Source: Omphiscola glabra (lineage: Eukaryota > Mollusca > Gastropoda > Lymnaeidae). Taken from it: 64,000 nt of DNA. The stretch covers positions 28,862,495 to 28,926,494 of the forward strand of contig OZ024808.1 of NCBI GenBank assembly GCA_964017045.1, read 5' to 3'. The notes under the pieces are model-generated. The model was not told the DNA's origin and made no database searches. It saw only the letters and a list, made by a program, of their open reading frames with translations. The translations under genes and the position numbers were made by a program. This document shows, in pieces, positions 41,161-55,636 of this stretch. Numbering within the stretch: position 1 is the first letter of the stretch; each line of letters begins with the position of its first letter.

Positions 41161-43043
41161 CTGCCGTTTTTTTGTTAGGGTTCAAGTTTTACTAACGCAT
41201 GTTACAAATAGTTTTTCTTGTAAAGTTGTTTACTTTTCCTACAAGCAGGACTGTGAAAACGGACCAGTTTTTTGTTGGCGGCTGTAAAACTGTTTATGGC
41301 CCCTTGAATCAAGTGACTCAAAGGGTAAATCTGTAACCGCACATTTAATGCACGTGTGTGTTGAACTTGAACTGTTTTACATTAATTATCTTAACGTCCA
41401 AACCATTATTTCTTACAGCTTCAAATATTATTATCATAAAGTTCAACCAACTATTTCCATACAGTTTCAAGTATTATTATCCCCTCTGGTTCAATTTTGT
41501 AAATAAGGCGGACTGAATTGCTTACATTATTCCAGCTATTGCCTCACCAAGTCTAAATCTGGCAGTGATTATTTAAAAAGTTTTCATTTTTGAGACTATA
41601 GATATTAAAAGAAGCATAAAACAAAAAGCAAAAATTAAAAAAGTAAAATATTTCTAGAAACTTCTTTTCTATAATATAAACATGATTTACAGAAATAATA
41701 AATGAATAGTTTCCACGAAATTTGATGTTAGTATATCCGGTATATTCTGTATCAGGGTCGGTTCACACGATCAAAGTTTCCTTCAAGCATTTGATGCAAT
41801 TTGTGTATGAAGCCTTGTCACAACTTTCAAATTACTATTTGATCAATTTCCCCCAAAAAAGAAACCAATCACAAAATATTGCGTTCATGCAACAATTTGA
41901 CACGAAATTTGATCTTGTGAACTGATGCACAAATGTGTTTTTCAAATTAACATAATAATTTACGCTTACGTTTGTGGCGAAACAATACTGTTAAGTGTAT
42001 ACCGAGATCTAATATAGGCTTAAATTTGACATGACACATGGCAGTAGTAGTAACTACAGCACCTAGTTCTAATAAACAAAAAGATTTGAGGCTCGAATAT
42101 CAGACTTGCAAATAAAAGAACCAGGACAAACCAGGACACACCAGGACAAACCAGGACAATGGTGGTTAAAAAAAGTTGGCCCCAACACAACTTTCTCAGC
42201 TAGCTGACATGACACATGTCTTATGAATTGTACGGTATCAATAAATCTCTAGATAAAAGATTTCTGACAGTACAGTAGAGCACAGATTAAACAAGATCTG
42301 TTCTAGATTAAGAAATATCCACGCTGACGCCTTTAGACTCGAAATTATTTTCACGCGGCACGAGCCAAAATTTTTCTAGGAATTCCCGAACACTTTCGCA
42401 CATCTTCTAGGAATCAATCGGAATTTTTTTTTTAAAAGGTGCTTTTTTTCCCGTAGCTAGCTTTAAATTTTTGCATGCAGGTGCGTCACTAGGGCGGGTA
42501 TCACCCGAGGTGGTCCGCAACCTCCTCGTGACACCATTGTGCCCTCACAGCAATAAATAAAAATCATTCATTGATTGCAAATGCCAGCAAGATATGACGT
42601 CAACGGCATTCTGATGCTGAAGGACAAAGTGTAACGGAAATGCGTGCAAAAAGAAATCATTTCGAAGGGGAAAAAAAATTCGACGGAAGTTTGGTCAAAC
42701 GTTTCTCAATTGTGCCATCCATTAAAAATATTTTTTTTAAAATAAATTAATCTCTGTTTTAAGAAATTTCACTTTCAAATGAACTTCCGTTTTGAATAAA
42801 CTTCCGTTTTGAATAAACTTTATTTGAGCAATTATCATTCTAACACATTTCTTGGGTACACATTTCCGGATGCGCTTTCGTAGTGATGATGAGGTGGCAA
42901 TGCCCGTCTTAAACTTGATTCAGAGGTTAGGGGAGGGGTTCAGCCTTTTGGGGCTTACTTTTGGGTTTCTTTCTGTCGCCTGGCTAAGATTTCGGGGGTG
43001 ATTTACAGCTAGCCAACAGATCTGACACGCACCTCTGGTTAGG
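41161..43043. other. Intergenic, mostly unique
   Basis: Five copies of CCAGGACAAA lie at 42119-42160. A small palindromic element lies at 42479-42541. AACTTCCGTTTTGAATAAA occurs twice at 42783-42820. No gene is recognised. Confidence 0.4.
42479..42541. mobile_element. Very short inverted-repeat element
   Basis: Ends GGTGCGTCACTAGGGCGG and CCTCGTGACACCATTG are roughly inverted. The interior GGTATCACCCGAGGTGG resembles short hAT-like remnants seen in animal genomes. Boundaries are uncertain. Confidence 0.3.
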
Positions 43044-43178
43044 CACAGCTCTGGCATTGACCTCTGGGTTGACGCCATATAGGGAGTCAACAGCTCTGGC
43101 ATTGACCTCTGGGTTGACGCCATATAGGGAGACAACATCTCTGGCACTGACCTCTGGGTTGACGCCATATATTGATAG
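43044..43178. repeat. 45-bp repeat, three copies
   Basis: Units are CTCTGGCATTGACCTCTGGG plus TTGACGCCATATAGGGAG. A GACGCCATATATTGATA duplication follows at 43160-43198. Confidence 0.9.
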
Positions 43179-43214
43179 ACGCCATATATTGATAGACATT
43201 ATTGATCATTGATA

Positions 43215-46200
43215 GACACAGTGAGAGGATTTGGGTATGAGACATAGAAAGTGTGGGGGGTGGATAATGATGAGAAAGACATAGAAAGTGTGGGGGGGGA
43301 TAATGATGAGAAAGACATAGAAAGTGTGGGGGGGGGATAATGATGAGAAAGACATAGAAAGTGTGGGGGGGGATAATGATGAGAAAGACATAGAAAGTGT
43401 GGGGGGTGGATAATGATGAGAAAGACATAGAAAGTGTGGGGGGGGGATAATGATGAGAAAGACATAGAAAGTGTGGGGGGTGGATAATGATGAGAAAGAC
43501 ATAGAAAGTGTGGGGGGGGATAATGATGAGAAAGACATAGAAAGTGTGGGGGGTGGATAATGATGAGAAAGACATAGAAAGTGTAGGGGGTGGATAATGA
43601 TGAGAAAGACATAGAAAGTGTGGGGGGGGGGGATAATGATGAGAAAGACATAGAAAGTGTGGGGGGTGGATAATGATGAGAAAGACATAGAAAGTGTGGG
43701 GGGGATAATGATGAGAAAGACATAGAAAGTGTGGGGGGGATAATGATGAGAAAGACATAGAAAGTGTGAGGGGTGGATAATGATGAGAAAGACATAGAAA
43801 GTGTGGGGGGGGATAATGATGAGAAAGACATAGAAAGTGTGGGGGGTGGATAATGATGAGAAAGACATAGAAAGTGTGGGGGGGATAATGATGAGAAAGA
43901 CATAGAAAGTGTGGGGGGTGGATAATGATGAGAAAGACATAGAAAGTGTGGGGGGGGATAATGATGAGAAAGACATAGAAAGTGTGGGGGTGGATAATGA
44001 TGAGAAAGACATAGAAAGTGTGGGGGGGGGATAATGATGAGAAAGACATAGAAAGTGTGGGGGTGGATAATGATGAGAAAGACATAGAAAGTGTGGGGGG
44101 ATAATGATGAGAAAGACATAGAAAGTGTGGGGGGTGGATAATGATGAGAAAGACATAGAAAGTGTGGGGGGGGGATAATGATGAGAAAGACATAGAAAGT
44201 GTGGGGGTGGATAATGATGAGAAAGACATAGAAAGTGTGGGGGGTGGATAATGATGAGAAAGACATAGAAAGTGTGGGGGGGGATAATGATGAGAAAGAC
44301 ATAGAAAGTGTGGGGGGTGGATAATGATGAGAAAGACATAGAAAGTGTGGGGGGTGGATAATGATGAGAAAGACATAGAAAGTGTGGGGGGGATAATGAT
44401 GAGAAAGACATAGAAAGTGTGGGGGGGATAATGATGAGAAAGACATAGAAAGTGTGGGGGGGGATAATGATGAGAAAGACATAGAAAGTGTGGGGGGTGG
44501 ATAATGATGAGAAAGACATAGAAAGTGTGGGGGGGGGATAATGATGAGAAAGACATAGAAAGTGTGGGGGGTGGATAATGATGAGAAAGACATAGAAAGT
44601 GTGGGGGGGGGGATAATGATGAGAAAGACATAGAAAGTGTGGGGGGGGATAATGATGAGAAAGACATAGAAAGTGTGGGGGGGGGGGATAATGATGAGAA
44701 AGACATAGAAAGTGTGGGGGGGGGATAATGATGAGAAAGACATAGAAAGTGTGGGGGGTGGATAATGATGAGAAAGACATAGAAAGTGTGGGGGGGGATA
44801 ATGATGAGAAAGACATAGAAAGTGTGGGGGGTGGATAATGATGAGAAAGACATAGAAAGTGTGGGGGGGATAATGATGAGAAAGACATAGAAAGTGTGGG
44901 GAGGATAATGATGAGAAAGACATAGAAAGTGTGGGGGGTGGATAATGATGAGAAAGACATAGAAAGTGGGGGGGGGATAATGATGAGAAAGACATAGAAA
45001 GTGTGGGGGGTGGATAATGATGAGAAAGACATAGAAAGTGTGGGGGGATAATGATGAGAAAGACATAGAAAGTGTGGGGGGTGGATAATGATGAGAAAGA
45101 CATAGAAAGTGTGGGGGGGATAATGATGAGAAAGACATAGAAAGTGTGGGGGGTGGATAATGATGAGAAAGACATAGAAAGTGTGGGGGGTGGATAATGA
45201 TGAGAAAGACATAGAAAGTGTAAGGGGGATAATGATGAGAAAGACATAGAAAGTGTGGGGGGTGGATAATGATGAGAAAGACATAGAAAGTGTAGGGGGT
45301 GGATAATGAGGAGAAAGACATAGAAAGTGTGGGGGGTGGGATAATGATGAGAAAGACATAGAAAGTGTGGGGTGTGGATAATGATGAGAAAGACATAGAA
45401 AGTGTGGGGGGGATAATGATGAGAAAGACATAGAAAGTGTGGGGGGGATAATGATGAGAAAGACATAGAAAGTGTGGGGGGTGGATAATGATGAGAAAGA
45501 CATAGAAAGTGTGGGGGGGATAATGATGAGAAAGACATAGAAAGTGTGGGGGGTGGATAATGATGAGAAAGACATAGAAAGTGTGGGGGGGGATAATGAT
45601 GAGAAAGACATAGAAAGTGTGGGGGGTGGATAATGATGAGAAAGACATAGAAAGTGTGGCGGGGGATAATGATGAGAAAGACATAGAAAGTGTGGGGGTG
45701 GATAATGATGAGAAAGACATAGAAAGTGTGGGGGGGGGGATAATGATGAGAAAGACATAGAAAGTGCGGGGGTGGATAATGATGAGAAAGACATAGAAAG
45801 TGTGGGGGGGATAATGATGAGAAAGACATAGAAAGTGTGGGGGGTGGATAATGATGAGAAAGACATAGAAAGTGTGGGGGGGGGATAATGATGAGAAAGA
45901 CATAGAAAGTGTGGGGGTGGATAATGATGAGAAAGACATAGAAAGTGTGGGGGGTGGATAATGATGAGAAAGACATAGAAAGTGTGGGGGGGATAATGAT
46001 GAGAAAGACATAGAAAGTGTGGGGGGTGGATAATGATGAGAAAGACATAGAAAGTGTGGGGGGTGGATAATGATGAGAAAGACATAGAAAGTGTGGGGGG
46101 GGATAATGATGAGAAAGACATAGAAAGTGTGGGGGGGGGATAATGATGAGAAAGACATAGAAAGTGTGGGGGGGATAATGATGAGAAAGACATAGAAAGT

Positions 46201-48254
46201 GTGGGGGGTGGATAATGATGAGAAAGACATAGAAAGTGTGGGGGGGGGATAATGATGAGAAAGACATAGAAAGTGTGGGGGGTGGATAATGATGAGAAAG
46301 ACATAGAAAGTGTGGGGGGGGATAATGATGAGAAAGACATAGAAAGTGTGGGGGGGGATAATGATGAGAAAGACATAGAAAGTGTGGGGGGGGGGGATAA
46401 TGATGAGAAAGACATAGAAAGTGTGGGGGGGGGATAATGATGAGAAAGACATAGAAAGTGTGGGGGGTGGATAATGATGAGAAAGACATAGAAAGTGTGG
46501 GGGGATAATGATGAGAAAGACATAGAAAGTGTGGGGGGTGGATAATGATGAGAAAGACATAGAAAGTGTGGGGGGGATAATGATGAGAAAGACATAGAAA
46601 GTGTGGGGGGGGATAATGATGAGAAAGACATAGAAAGTGTGGGGGGTGGATAATGATGAGAAAGACATAGAAAGTGGGGGGGGGGATAATGATGAGAAAG
46701 ACATAGAAAGTGTGGGGGGTGGATAATGATGAGAAAGACATAGAAAGTGTGGGGGGGATAATGATGAGAAAGACATAGAAAGTGTGGGGGTGGATAATGA
46801 TGAGAAAGACATAGAAAGTGTGGGGGGGATAATGATGAGAAAGACATAGAAAGTGTGGGGGGTGGATAATGATGAGAAAGACATAGAAAGTGTGGGGGGT
46901 GGATAATGATGAGAAAGACATAGAAAGTGTGGGGGGGATAATGATGAGAAAGACATAGAAAGTGTGGGGGGGATAATGATGAGAAAGACATAGAAAGTGT
47001 GGGGGGGGGATAATGATGAGAAAGACATAGAAAGTGTGGGGGGGGATAATGATGAGAAAGACATAGAAAGTGTGGGGGGTGGATAATGATGAGAAAGACA
47101 TAGAAAGTGGGGGGGGGATAATGATGAGAAAGACATAGAAAGTGTGGGGGGTGGATAATGATGAGAAAGACATAGAAAGTGGGGGGGGGATAATGATGAG
47201 AAAGACATAGAAAGTGTGGGGGGTGGATAATGATGAGAAAGACATAGAAAGTGGGAGGGGGGATAATGATGAGAAAGACATAGAAAGTGTGGGGGGTGGA
47301 TAATGATGAGAAAGACATAGAAAGTGTGGGGGTGGATAATGATGAGAAAGACATAGAAAGTGTGGGGGTGGATAATGATGAGAAAGACATAGAAAGTGGG
47401 GGGGGGGGATAATGATGAGAAAGACATAGAAAGTGGAGGGGGGGATAATGATGAGAAAGACATAGAAAGTGTGGGGGGTGGATAATGATGAGAAAGACAT
47501 AGAAAGTGTGGGGGGGGATAATGATGAGAAAGACATAGAAAGTGTGGGGGGTGGATAATGATGAGAAAGACATAGAAAGTGGGGGGGGGATAATGATGAG
47601 AAAGACATAGAAAGTGGGGGGGGGATAATGATGAGAAAGACATAGAAAGTGGGGGGGGGATAATGATGAGAAAGACATAGAAAGTGTGGGGGGGGGATAA
47701 TGATGAGAAAGACATAGAAAGTGTGGGGGGGGGATAATGATGAGAAAGACATAGAAAGTGTGGGGGGTGGATAATGATGAGAAAGACATAGAAAGTGTGG
47801 GGGGGGATAATGATGAGAAAGACATAGAAAGTGTGGGGGGTGGATAATGATGAGAAAGACATAGAAAGTGTGGGGGGGGATAATGATGAGAAAGACATAG
47901 AAAGTGTGGGGGGGGATAATGATGAGAAAGACATAGAAAGTGTGGGGGGGGGATAATGATGAGAAAGACATAGAAAGTGTGGGGGGGGGATAATGATGAG
48001 AAAGACATAGAAAGTGTGGGGGGGGATAATGATGAGAAAGACATAGAAAGTGGGGGGGGGATAATGATGAGAAAGACATAGAAAGTGTGGGGGGGGGATA
48101 ATGATGAGAAAGACATAGAAAGTGTGGGGGGGGATAATGATGAGAAAGACATAGAAAGTGTGGGGGGGGATAATGATGAGAAAGACATAGAAAGTGTGGG
48201 GGGGGATAATGATGAGAAAGACATAGAAAGTGTGGGGGGGGGATAATGATGAGA
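43215..48254. repeat. ~36-bp G-rich minisatellite, ~137 copies
   Basis: Units are GATAATGATGAGAAAGACAT, AGAAAGTGT and a G-run of 5-10 bases, often broken as GGGGGGTGG. The G-run length is the main variable. The minus-strand open frames of up to ~2,000 codons arise because the unit contains no minus-strand stops in several frames and because the gap bases are read as unknown; they are not genes. Confidence 0.97.
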
Positions 48255-48454
48255 NNNNNNNNNNNNNNNNNNNNNNNNNNNNNNNNNNNNNNNNNNNNNN
48301 NNNNNNNNNNNNNNNNNNNNNNNNNNNNNNNNNNNNNNNNNNNNNNNNNNNNNNNNNNNNNNNNNNNNNNNNNNNNNNNNNNNNNNNNNNNNNNNNNNNN
48401 NNNNNNNNNNNNNNNNNNNNNNNNNNNNNNNNNNNNNNNNNNNNNNNNNNNNNN
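48255..48454. other. Assembly gap (200 N)
   Basis: Exactly 200 unknown bases lie between two simple arrays. The round size suggests a placeholder, so the true length is unknown. Confidence 0.95.
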
Positions 48455-48461
48455 AAGAGTA

Positions 48462-49190
<729 letters not shown>

Positions 49191-50334
49191 CTAACTTTTG
49201 AAACAATGTCCCCCAACCCCCTCCACACTCCACTGCTTTCAACCCACTGCAAATGGCCAGGAGTACACCATTCAGTTGTTGTGACCTTGAAACATAGCCC
49301 TGCAGTTGTTAAGAAACATGTGATGATGTTGTATGTACACATGGAGAGTTGTCTCTCCATGGATCAATACCACACGTCTTAAGGCTCCTGGTGGCGTTAA
49401 TTGTCAAGTGCGGGTGTACTTTGAACAGAGTTCATTTCGACGGACTTGTAGAATAACCGCCTTGCAACAACACAAGGGATGAAGGGATTTCTTGAATACC
49501 ACAATTTCTATCTTGGGCTGTGTTAAAGTTCAGACCGGACTAAAGTCTTATGTGTTAAGTACAGTTGACGGCAGGGGCGTGGTGGGTGCATTTTGGGGGG
49601 GGGGGCGGTCGGTGTGAAGACGCAATGATTATTGTTTAAACAATAACAATATTTATAGTGATGCAAGCCTGCTTGTCTAATAGACGTGTGATACACGCAT
49701 GTACGTCAAATAGACGATTGATACACGCCTGCATGATACAAGTAGCATGGCAAATACTCAAAATTAAGTTCATCCCCAAAAAACCGCTTTACAAAGAATA
49801 TTGTCAACAAGACTACGCCTACATCAGCTTAAAGAAGCTGCGTGTTAACATAAGTCTTAAAGACTATGGTCAAAAAAATTAGATTGTATAGTAAAAGACT
49901 CCCCCCCCCCCCCGCCCCCCAAAATGGTGTCGCAAACTCTAGCTACTCCACTAATAACACACTGTGGCGGATAATTAAAAAAAAATATGAGTAGACAAAG
50001 ATAGAGCTACAGACTCCAATATTGAATATGAGCTAAACGAAAAAATTTGGCCAAAATGGCTTTACCAAAAACATTTGAGAACCCTTATCTTTACAGATCA
50101 CGGTGCGTACATGCACCGGACTATAAGTGCGCCATCGAGATTGGTGCTTTGCAGCGCCCTCAGAAGTAAAGCGCACCGAAATATAGAACTGTTCTTTCGG
50201 TCTCGAGAACGAACGAATTTACCATCGATTCACTTACCCCCCCTCCCCCTTCCCAGTCATGACCAAATCTAAACGATCACTAATTAAGTCAATATTGTCA
50301 CTAAAGGACTCCATTGACGGCTGATTTCTACGCT
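49191..50334. other. Intergenic, nothing recognised
   Basis: Contains a small hairpin (CATGGAGAG-TTGT-CTCTCCATG, 49340-49361), G/C runs at 49594-49606 and 49902-49918, and a duplicated TGATACACGC. No gene is recognised. Confidence 0.4.
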
Positions 50335-50510
50335 AAGGTAATACTTGAGAAGTCTTGTGTAAAAGTTGTTATAATTTTTAAATGTTGTCTTGGTTAAAAT
50401 TATGTATTAATTTATATTCTGATAATGAATATGTACAATGTAATAGTAATTAAAAATGGATCAATAAAGAATCGTATCTTATTTTATCTTATCTTATCTT
50501 ATCGTATTAC
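50335..50510 (+). mobile_element. Candidate LINE 3' tail with ATCTT repeats
   Basis: AT-rich sequence ending AATAAAGAATCGTATCTTAT followed by four TTATC units, as in non-LTR element tails. There is no coding part to confirm it. Confidence 0.35.
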
Positions 50511-51369
50511 TTATAACCCCTACGCATGCGCTTTTCTAGTAATAAATGGTTTGCTGTTAGGCTATAGGTTTGAGATATACTATAATCAAGTCGGAGAGTT
50601 TGTGAAGCGCTGGCCTAGAGAGCATAATGTCAACGCACTGTCTTTAAATGTCTTCATTCTTAAGCTCTGTGTGACACAGCGAGGCGGTAGTTACCACCGT
50701 GCAGAGTGCATTGCACCAAGAAAATCGCTTTATCATCATTGCACAACTGCGCTATTGTGATGCACTTTGCGCTCATTGGTGCGGAGAAACAACAAGACAA
50801 CGTAATGAATTAAAAAAAGATTTTTGTCGGGGAATAGTACTGAGGTTATTTGAAAGGTGATTACAACTTGGGCCAAGGCATCTCAACCCAATGAGTATGA
50901 AGATACCAGTATTCCTTATTATAAAGAAATTTTAAATTCATGTTGAGCTGTCCATTCTAAGTCATTTGACTAAGAGCGGCCAAAACTCACGGTGCCAGAC
51001 ACATTTTAAGACAGTGATACGACCTAATTCACTCAATGTGTCTTCATTGTTATATTTGACCCACGACCTTCCAAACACTACATCAATTTGTGTACAGACG
51101 TCGGGGCTCTGTTCTACACTACTTACAGCGTGTTTGTAATCGTTATTCGTCTCAGATAAAACTTAAGATATTTTTTCCCCCGAAGTATTTAGAAAGCTGT
51201 GTCCTTAGCTGCGATTTCTAATAAACTCTTTCCTTGAAGATTCGATATTTAAAAGAATATTTTTATCCTTTTCTTTAAAATTTAAATTAAATAAGCTTTA
51301 ACCCGAAAGAACTTGAAGTGAGAAAAGCTGGTAAAGCTGAGATTCCTGGGTCTTAGTAAATTGATGTTA
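50511..51369. other. Intergenic, nothing recognised
   Basis: Unique sequence. The open frame 50425-50760 has no recognisable domain. Confidence 0.4.
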
Positions 51370-51530
51370 ACAAAAGCCGACAGCAGAAGTGGACATCAGA
51401 AGTGGACAGCAGAAGTGGACAGCAGAAGTGGACAGCAGAAGTGGACATCAGAAGTGGACAGCAGAAGTGGACATCAGAAGTGGACAGCAGAAGTGGTCAG
51501 CAGAAGTGGACAGCAGAAGTGGTCCAATGC
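51370..51530. repeat. 13-bp array (AGCAGAAGTGGAC)
   Basis: About 12 units with AGCAG/ATCAG variation. Confidence 0.95.
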
Positions 51531-52971
51531 AGTAAAGAGTGTAGAGACGATATGATGTTTGATTAACAGCGGTTAGTAATCAAACTATACGGAATCAATC
51601 AAATACTCTCTAACAAGCGGTCCTCAAATTTCCTCCAAATGTATTCTCATTTTCTGGCTGTCAAATTTTTACATTAATAATGCTTAAATTATTTGACCTT
51701 GATAGAACGCACCACAGAATTATGCGGGACGCGCGTTTTGGTTTTCGAACAACTTAACTTCCGCTTCTAAATTAAAAGTGCTTTCGTTTCTAAATAAAGA
51801 GCTAAAATGATATATCCGAAAACGTAGGTTTACTATTTCTAATTATTTGTTGTTTCTTAGTTTTGTCTTGTCTGCTGAAGGCAGCGTTTAGCCGAAACGT
51901 CCGTTTAAAGGGGTTGTCTTTTATACTCTAAACATATCTTGTTCCACTATTATTATTTTTTACTTCACGCGGATTGAACGCTGTCCTCCATTTGATATCC
52001 TTTATTTGTTTGACGAAGTTTAGTTGTTCAGCTGTTGCACTGGCCATAACAATGACATCTTCACTTCTCTAAGTGTAAGAGAGAGAAAAAACTTCAATCT
52101 AGAATTTATACGATTATTTCTTTAAAAATCTACTTGTAATTGAGAAACATAATGGGGAGACACAACGAACCAAAGATTAAGGGTGCGAGCGGATCGAGAT
52201 CAGAAATCGGATTCGCTCCCACACACACATACAAACATACACTCACACCCATGCATATCCCGTGCCCATACATAGTTCGAGGATTATTTTTAGATTAGAA
52301 AAGGGCCGTGACTCAATTTGATCCACGCTGTTATGTAGACGACGTGTTTCCGTCATCTTTCCCCGTGAATGAGCTCTAGCTGACCCCAAGCTTGAAACCG
52401 CATTCAGGGCGTGGCTAACTAAAATAGTCTCTCTTGACCTTGTTTACAACTAAATAAAATATATAGTCTGTATAATTAGAATTCTGTAGAAAGATCTAGA
52501 AAAATCAGGAAAGGAAAACAATGTGTAAGCCAGTTCGAGAAATGTCTTTGAAACAGGCTATATATATTGAGCGACAGGAAGGAAGGGGGATATATTTTGC
52601 TATCATTTATTACGACAGACCTTTGCTATACGAGACAGAGATTTTTTTACTAACATTTGATGTGTGTGTGTGTGTAGATTCCTTTTTCCTCATTGTACAT
52701 TTTAAAACATTGAATCTTCTCCAACATTGTACCGGTACAAGCCAATAATTATACTGTAAGTCAATAACTTAAATTCATTTCTTTCTGATTTTGTAATTTA
52801 TTATTAACTTAATAAAATGTATTAATTGTAATAAGCCCTAGTTTGGGTATCGTTTTTCTTTGTTATTGTATTTACCATATGGCATCGTCTTTTGTTGTGT
52901 ACTGTTTTAGAACGAGCCATACACTTAAATAAGATATTAATTTCTCCATAGTGATAACGGTACGTAACGCA
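51531..52971. other. Intergenic, retroelement-like scrap only
   Basis: The block GCTGAAGGCAGCGTTTAGCC then GAAACGTCCGTTT at 51879-51911 resembles a motif common near Penelope-like and related retroelements. A CA-rich run lies at 52218-52250. No gene is recognised. Confidence 0.35.
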
Positions 52972-53277
52972 CATCTACGTCAAAGATTGGCAACCATCAC
53001 AGCCTTCAAAACTGCACTCAAAACACATCTCTTTTAAACTATACTATCCTGACTGATTCCCCCTCTGACCGATAAACGTTGCTGCTGAGTGCCGTCCATG
53101 ACTTGACATGTACATAGTTATGGAATGGTTGAAGTGAATACACATTTGTTTTGTTTTATTTAATTAACTGTGTTAATTTTTAAGTTCATGATTATACTTG
53201 TTAAATTGTATGTACAGTGTGGTGAGCCCAGCCCTTGGCTAGGGTACCACGCTATATAAAACTATTATTGATAATAA
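52972..53277 (+). mobile_element. LINE 3' end with ATA tail
   Basis: HLRQRLATITAFKTALKTHL then F and stop (52972-53037) matches the C-terminus of CR1/L2-like ORFs. The 3' UTR contains TACAGTGTGGTGAGCCCAGC and TACCACGCTATATAAAA, ending in an AATAATA tail. The same UTR occurs at 8.6 kb. Confidence 0.65.
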
Positions 53278-53336
53278 TATCAGATAGTTTCACAACGAGA
53301 GTTGACCTTGCTTCAACAACATATGAGTACATATCA

Positions 53337-54033
53337 TCATCATCATCATGCCCCTTAATCCTTGGACCGTTGGGGCGCCACAGATGACATGACAACTATC
53401 CTCCATTCCTCTCTGTTTTCTGCACTTCGCGCAGCATCCCTTTAATTTAGTCCCGTCCACGCTTTGATGTTATCTTCTCATCCTTTTCTCTGTCTTCCTC
53501 TTCGTCTCTCTCCTCTAGTTGTGCCCTGCATGATTTCTTTGGCGAGCCCTTGTTTTCTTGACACGTGGCCATACCCTTCAAGTTTGCGTTTTTTTATAGA
53601 CACCAGGAGGTCATCGTACTGCCCCAATGGCTTCACGAAACATTTCTTTCACTTGTTCATTGGAGATATGGTCTCTATAGCAGATGCCAAGAATGCCTCT
53701 GAAACATCTCATCTCCGTCGCCTTTATTTTCCTTTCGAGTTCTGCTGTTAATGTCCAGGACTCACAGGCATATAAGAAAATGGAGAGGATTAATGAGTGC
53801 ATCAGCCTGATTTTGGTGCTGGGGGCTATATTTTTATCGTTCCATATTTTCCTGAGCCTCTAGTGCTGTTGTGGTCTGCGCAATCCATGCCGAAGGACGA
53901 TGAAGTCTTGTCGAGACGCTTTACTAGGTTGTCTAGCTCTTCTTCGCTTCCAGCCAGTCCGTCTTTGTCATCCGCAAAGCGTAGGTTGGTGATTGTTCTG
54001 CCACCAATGCTGACTGTCCCTACATGCGTTTCC
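53337..54033 (-). pseudogene. 5'-truncated RTE-like LINE with target duplication
   Basis: On the minus strand: VSIGGRTITNLRFADDKDGL then AGSEEELDNLVKRLDKTSSS, with the FADD catalytic motif of reverse transcriptase. Next come LYACESWTLTAELERKIKAT and EMRCFRGILGICYRDHISNE. After a frameshift QYDDLLVSIKKRKLEGYGHV follows, and it ends in an ATGATGATG tail. The element is flanked by AGTACATATCA at 53326-53336 and 54034-54044, an 11-bp target-site duplication. Frameshifts and a stop make it inactive. Confidence 0.8.
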
Positions 54034-54044
54034 AGTACATATCA

Positions 54045-54734
54045 CTGCTGTGATATCAAATAGTTTCAGACCCAGTGTTGACCTTGCTTAGACAACATAT
54101 AAGTACATATCGTCGCTGATTACGATGCACCTTTAAAAACAATGTGTTATCGCGTATTGATACGCTAACTAACCAAATAATCTTATGACGTCAAGAAAAG
54201 AGGTGTGTCCGAGATGATACAATCATGGTCAACATCAGCGGGATCTCAAACTGAGACAGCAGACTCCTAGGTACCATTGGTAGCCATTATAATAATGTAT
54301 CATTATTACTTATATTTGGGGGTGTTTGTATAATATAATACATACATGTATATATATTTTTAACAAAATATTTATGTAAGAATCAAAGGTAGGCTATTGT
54401 GTGCAAAAAAATTTCAACAAAAGGTATGTGTTACATATCTATGAATGAATGTTTCATATCTTTCCTTCTTGTATAATTTTGTTTATGTTCATGAACGGTA
54501 AGTAAATGACAATATGGCTACAACGAAGTACAAACCTGTACTTCCATTTCTTCAAAATCTTGTTTTTATTGACCGACTTTTTAATAAGAAATAGCCAAGA
54601 ATGTGCAATGCTAAACGTTGATTGGTTGGTGTCTTAATAAATATCTATCTAATAAGTGCCTCAAAATGTTTTTTATTAATGAATATTGTTACCCGCTTTG
54701 AAATTGTCTTAAATAATATAAATTTACTTTCTGG
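54045..54734. other. Intergenic, nothing recognised
   Basis: 54050-54112 is a diverged copy of 53276-53337 (GTTGACCTTGCTTAGACAAC). The rest is AT-rich unique sequence. Confidence 0.45.
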
Positions 54735-54897
54735 GTGACCTGGCACTGCCTCGCACTGCCGTAATAAAAAAAGTGCGCGCACCAGCCAATGGCGTTCTAA
54801 GAGTAAGGGGCGGGCAAAGATTTGTGCCGCACTCCTCCCAGGGGAAAAACTGCATTTGCATGAAAAGTGCCCCATCCGCCCACCCTTACTACGCCAG
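54735..54897 (-). mobile_element. Fragment of a GGCGTAGTAAG-ended transposon
   Basis: The reverse complement begins CCACTGGCGTAGTAAGGGTG then GGCGG, a terminus typical of short DNA transposons. The other end is not found. Confidence 0.35.
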
Positions 54898-54949
54898 TGG
54901 CCCCAGTGCTTTGTGTTAAAACTAGGACAAACAATGATAACAACCGCCT

Positions 54950-55012
54950 TGAAGATGCTGCACCACCTTAAAGATGCGGCACCACCTTAAAGATGCGGCA
55001 CCAACTGCCATG
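54950..55012. repeat. 22-bp repeat, three copies
   Basis: Units are AAAGATGCGGCACCACCTTA. Confidence 0.9.
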
Positions 55013-55274
55013 CTATCATGGTGAAGAGTTCGAATAATGATTACGCAAAAACCGGGGACAACTGCCCCCACGCCCCCTGTCTATGTTCGACCCCGTGGGA
55101 TTATCACGTGACCTTGGTGAGATAACTCTCGATTACAGAAACGGAAAACAAGTTATCTCATCTTGGCCGCATTTTTTATCACATGATCCCATGCCGGCTA
55201 TTTATACTTTTGAGTTTTAGGTTTAAAACAAAACAAGGAGCAACAAATTATTTTCTTTGAAATTATTTAATCCC

Positions 55275-55636
55275 TTCCTTAATCCCAATCACTCACATTG
55301 TCCATTCCCTAATCCCAATCACTCACATTGTGAATTCCCTAAAACCAATCACCCACATTGTCCATTCCCCAATCCCAATCACTCACATCGTCCATTCCCC
55401 TAATCCCAATCACTCACATTGTCAATTCCCTGATACCAATCACTCACATTATGCATTCCCCAATCTCAATCGCTCACATTGCCCATTCCACAATCTCAAT
55501 CACTCACATCGTCCATTCCCCAATCTCAACCACTCACATTGCCCATTCCCCAATCTCAATCACTCACATCGTCCATTCCCCAATCTCAATCACTCACATT
55601 GCCCATTCCCCAATCTCAATCGCTCACATTGCTTAG
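55275..55636. repeat. 30-bp array (CAATCACTCACATTG)
   Basis: About 12 units of CCAATCTCAATCACTCACAT plus TGCCCATTCC. The first half carries more variants than the second. The open frames are artefacts. Confidence 0.95.
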
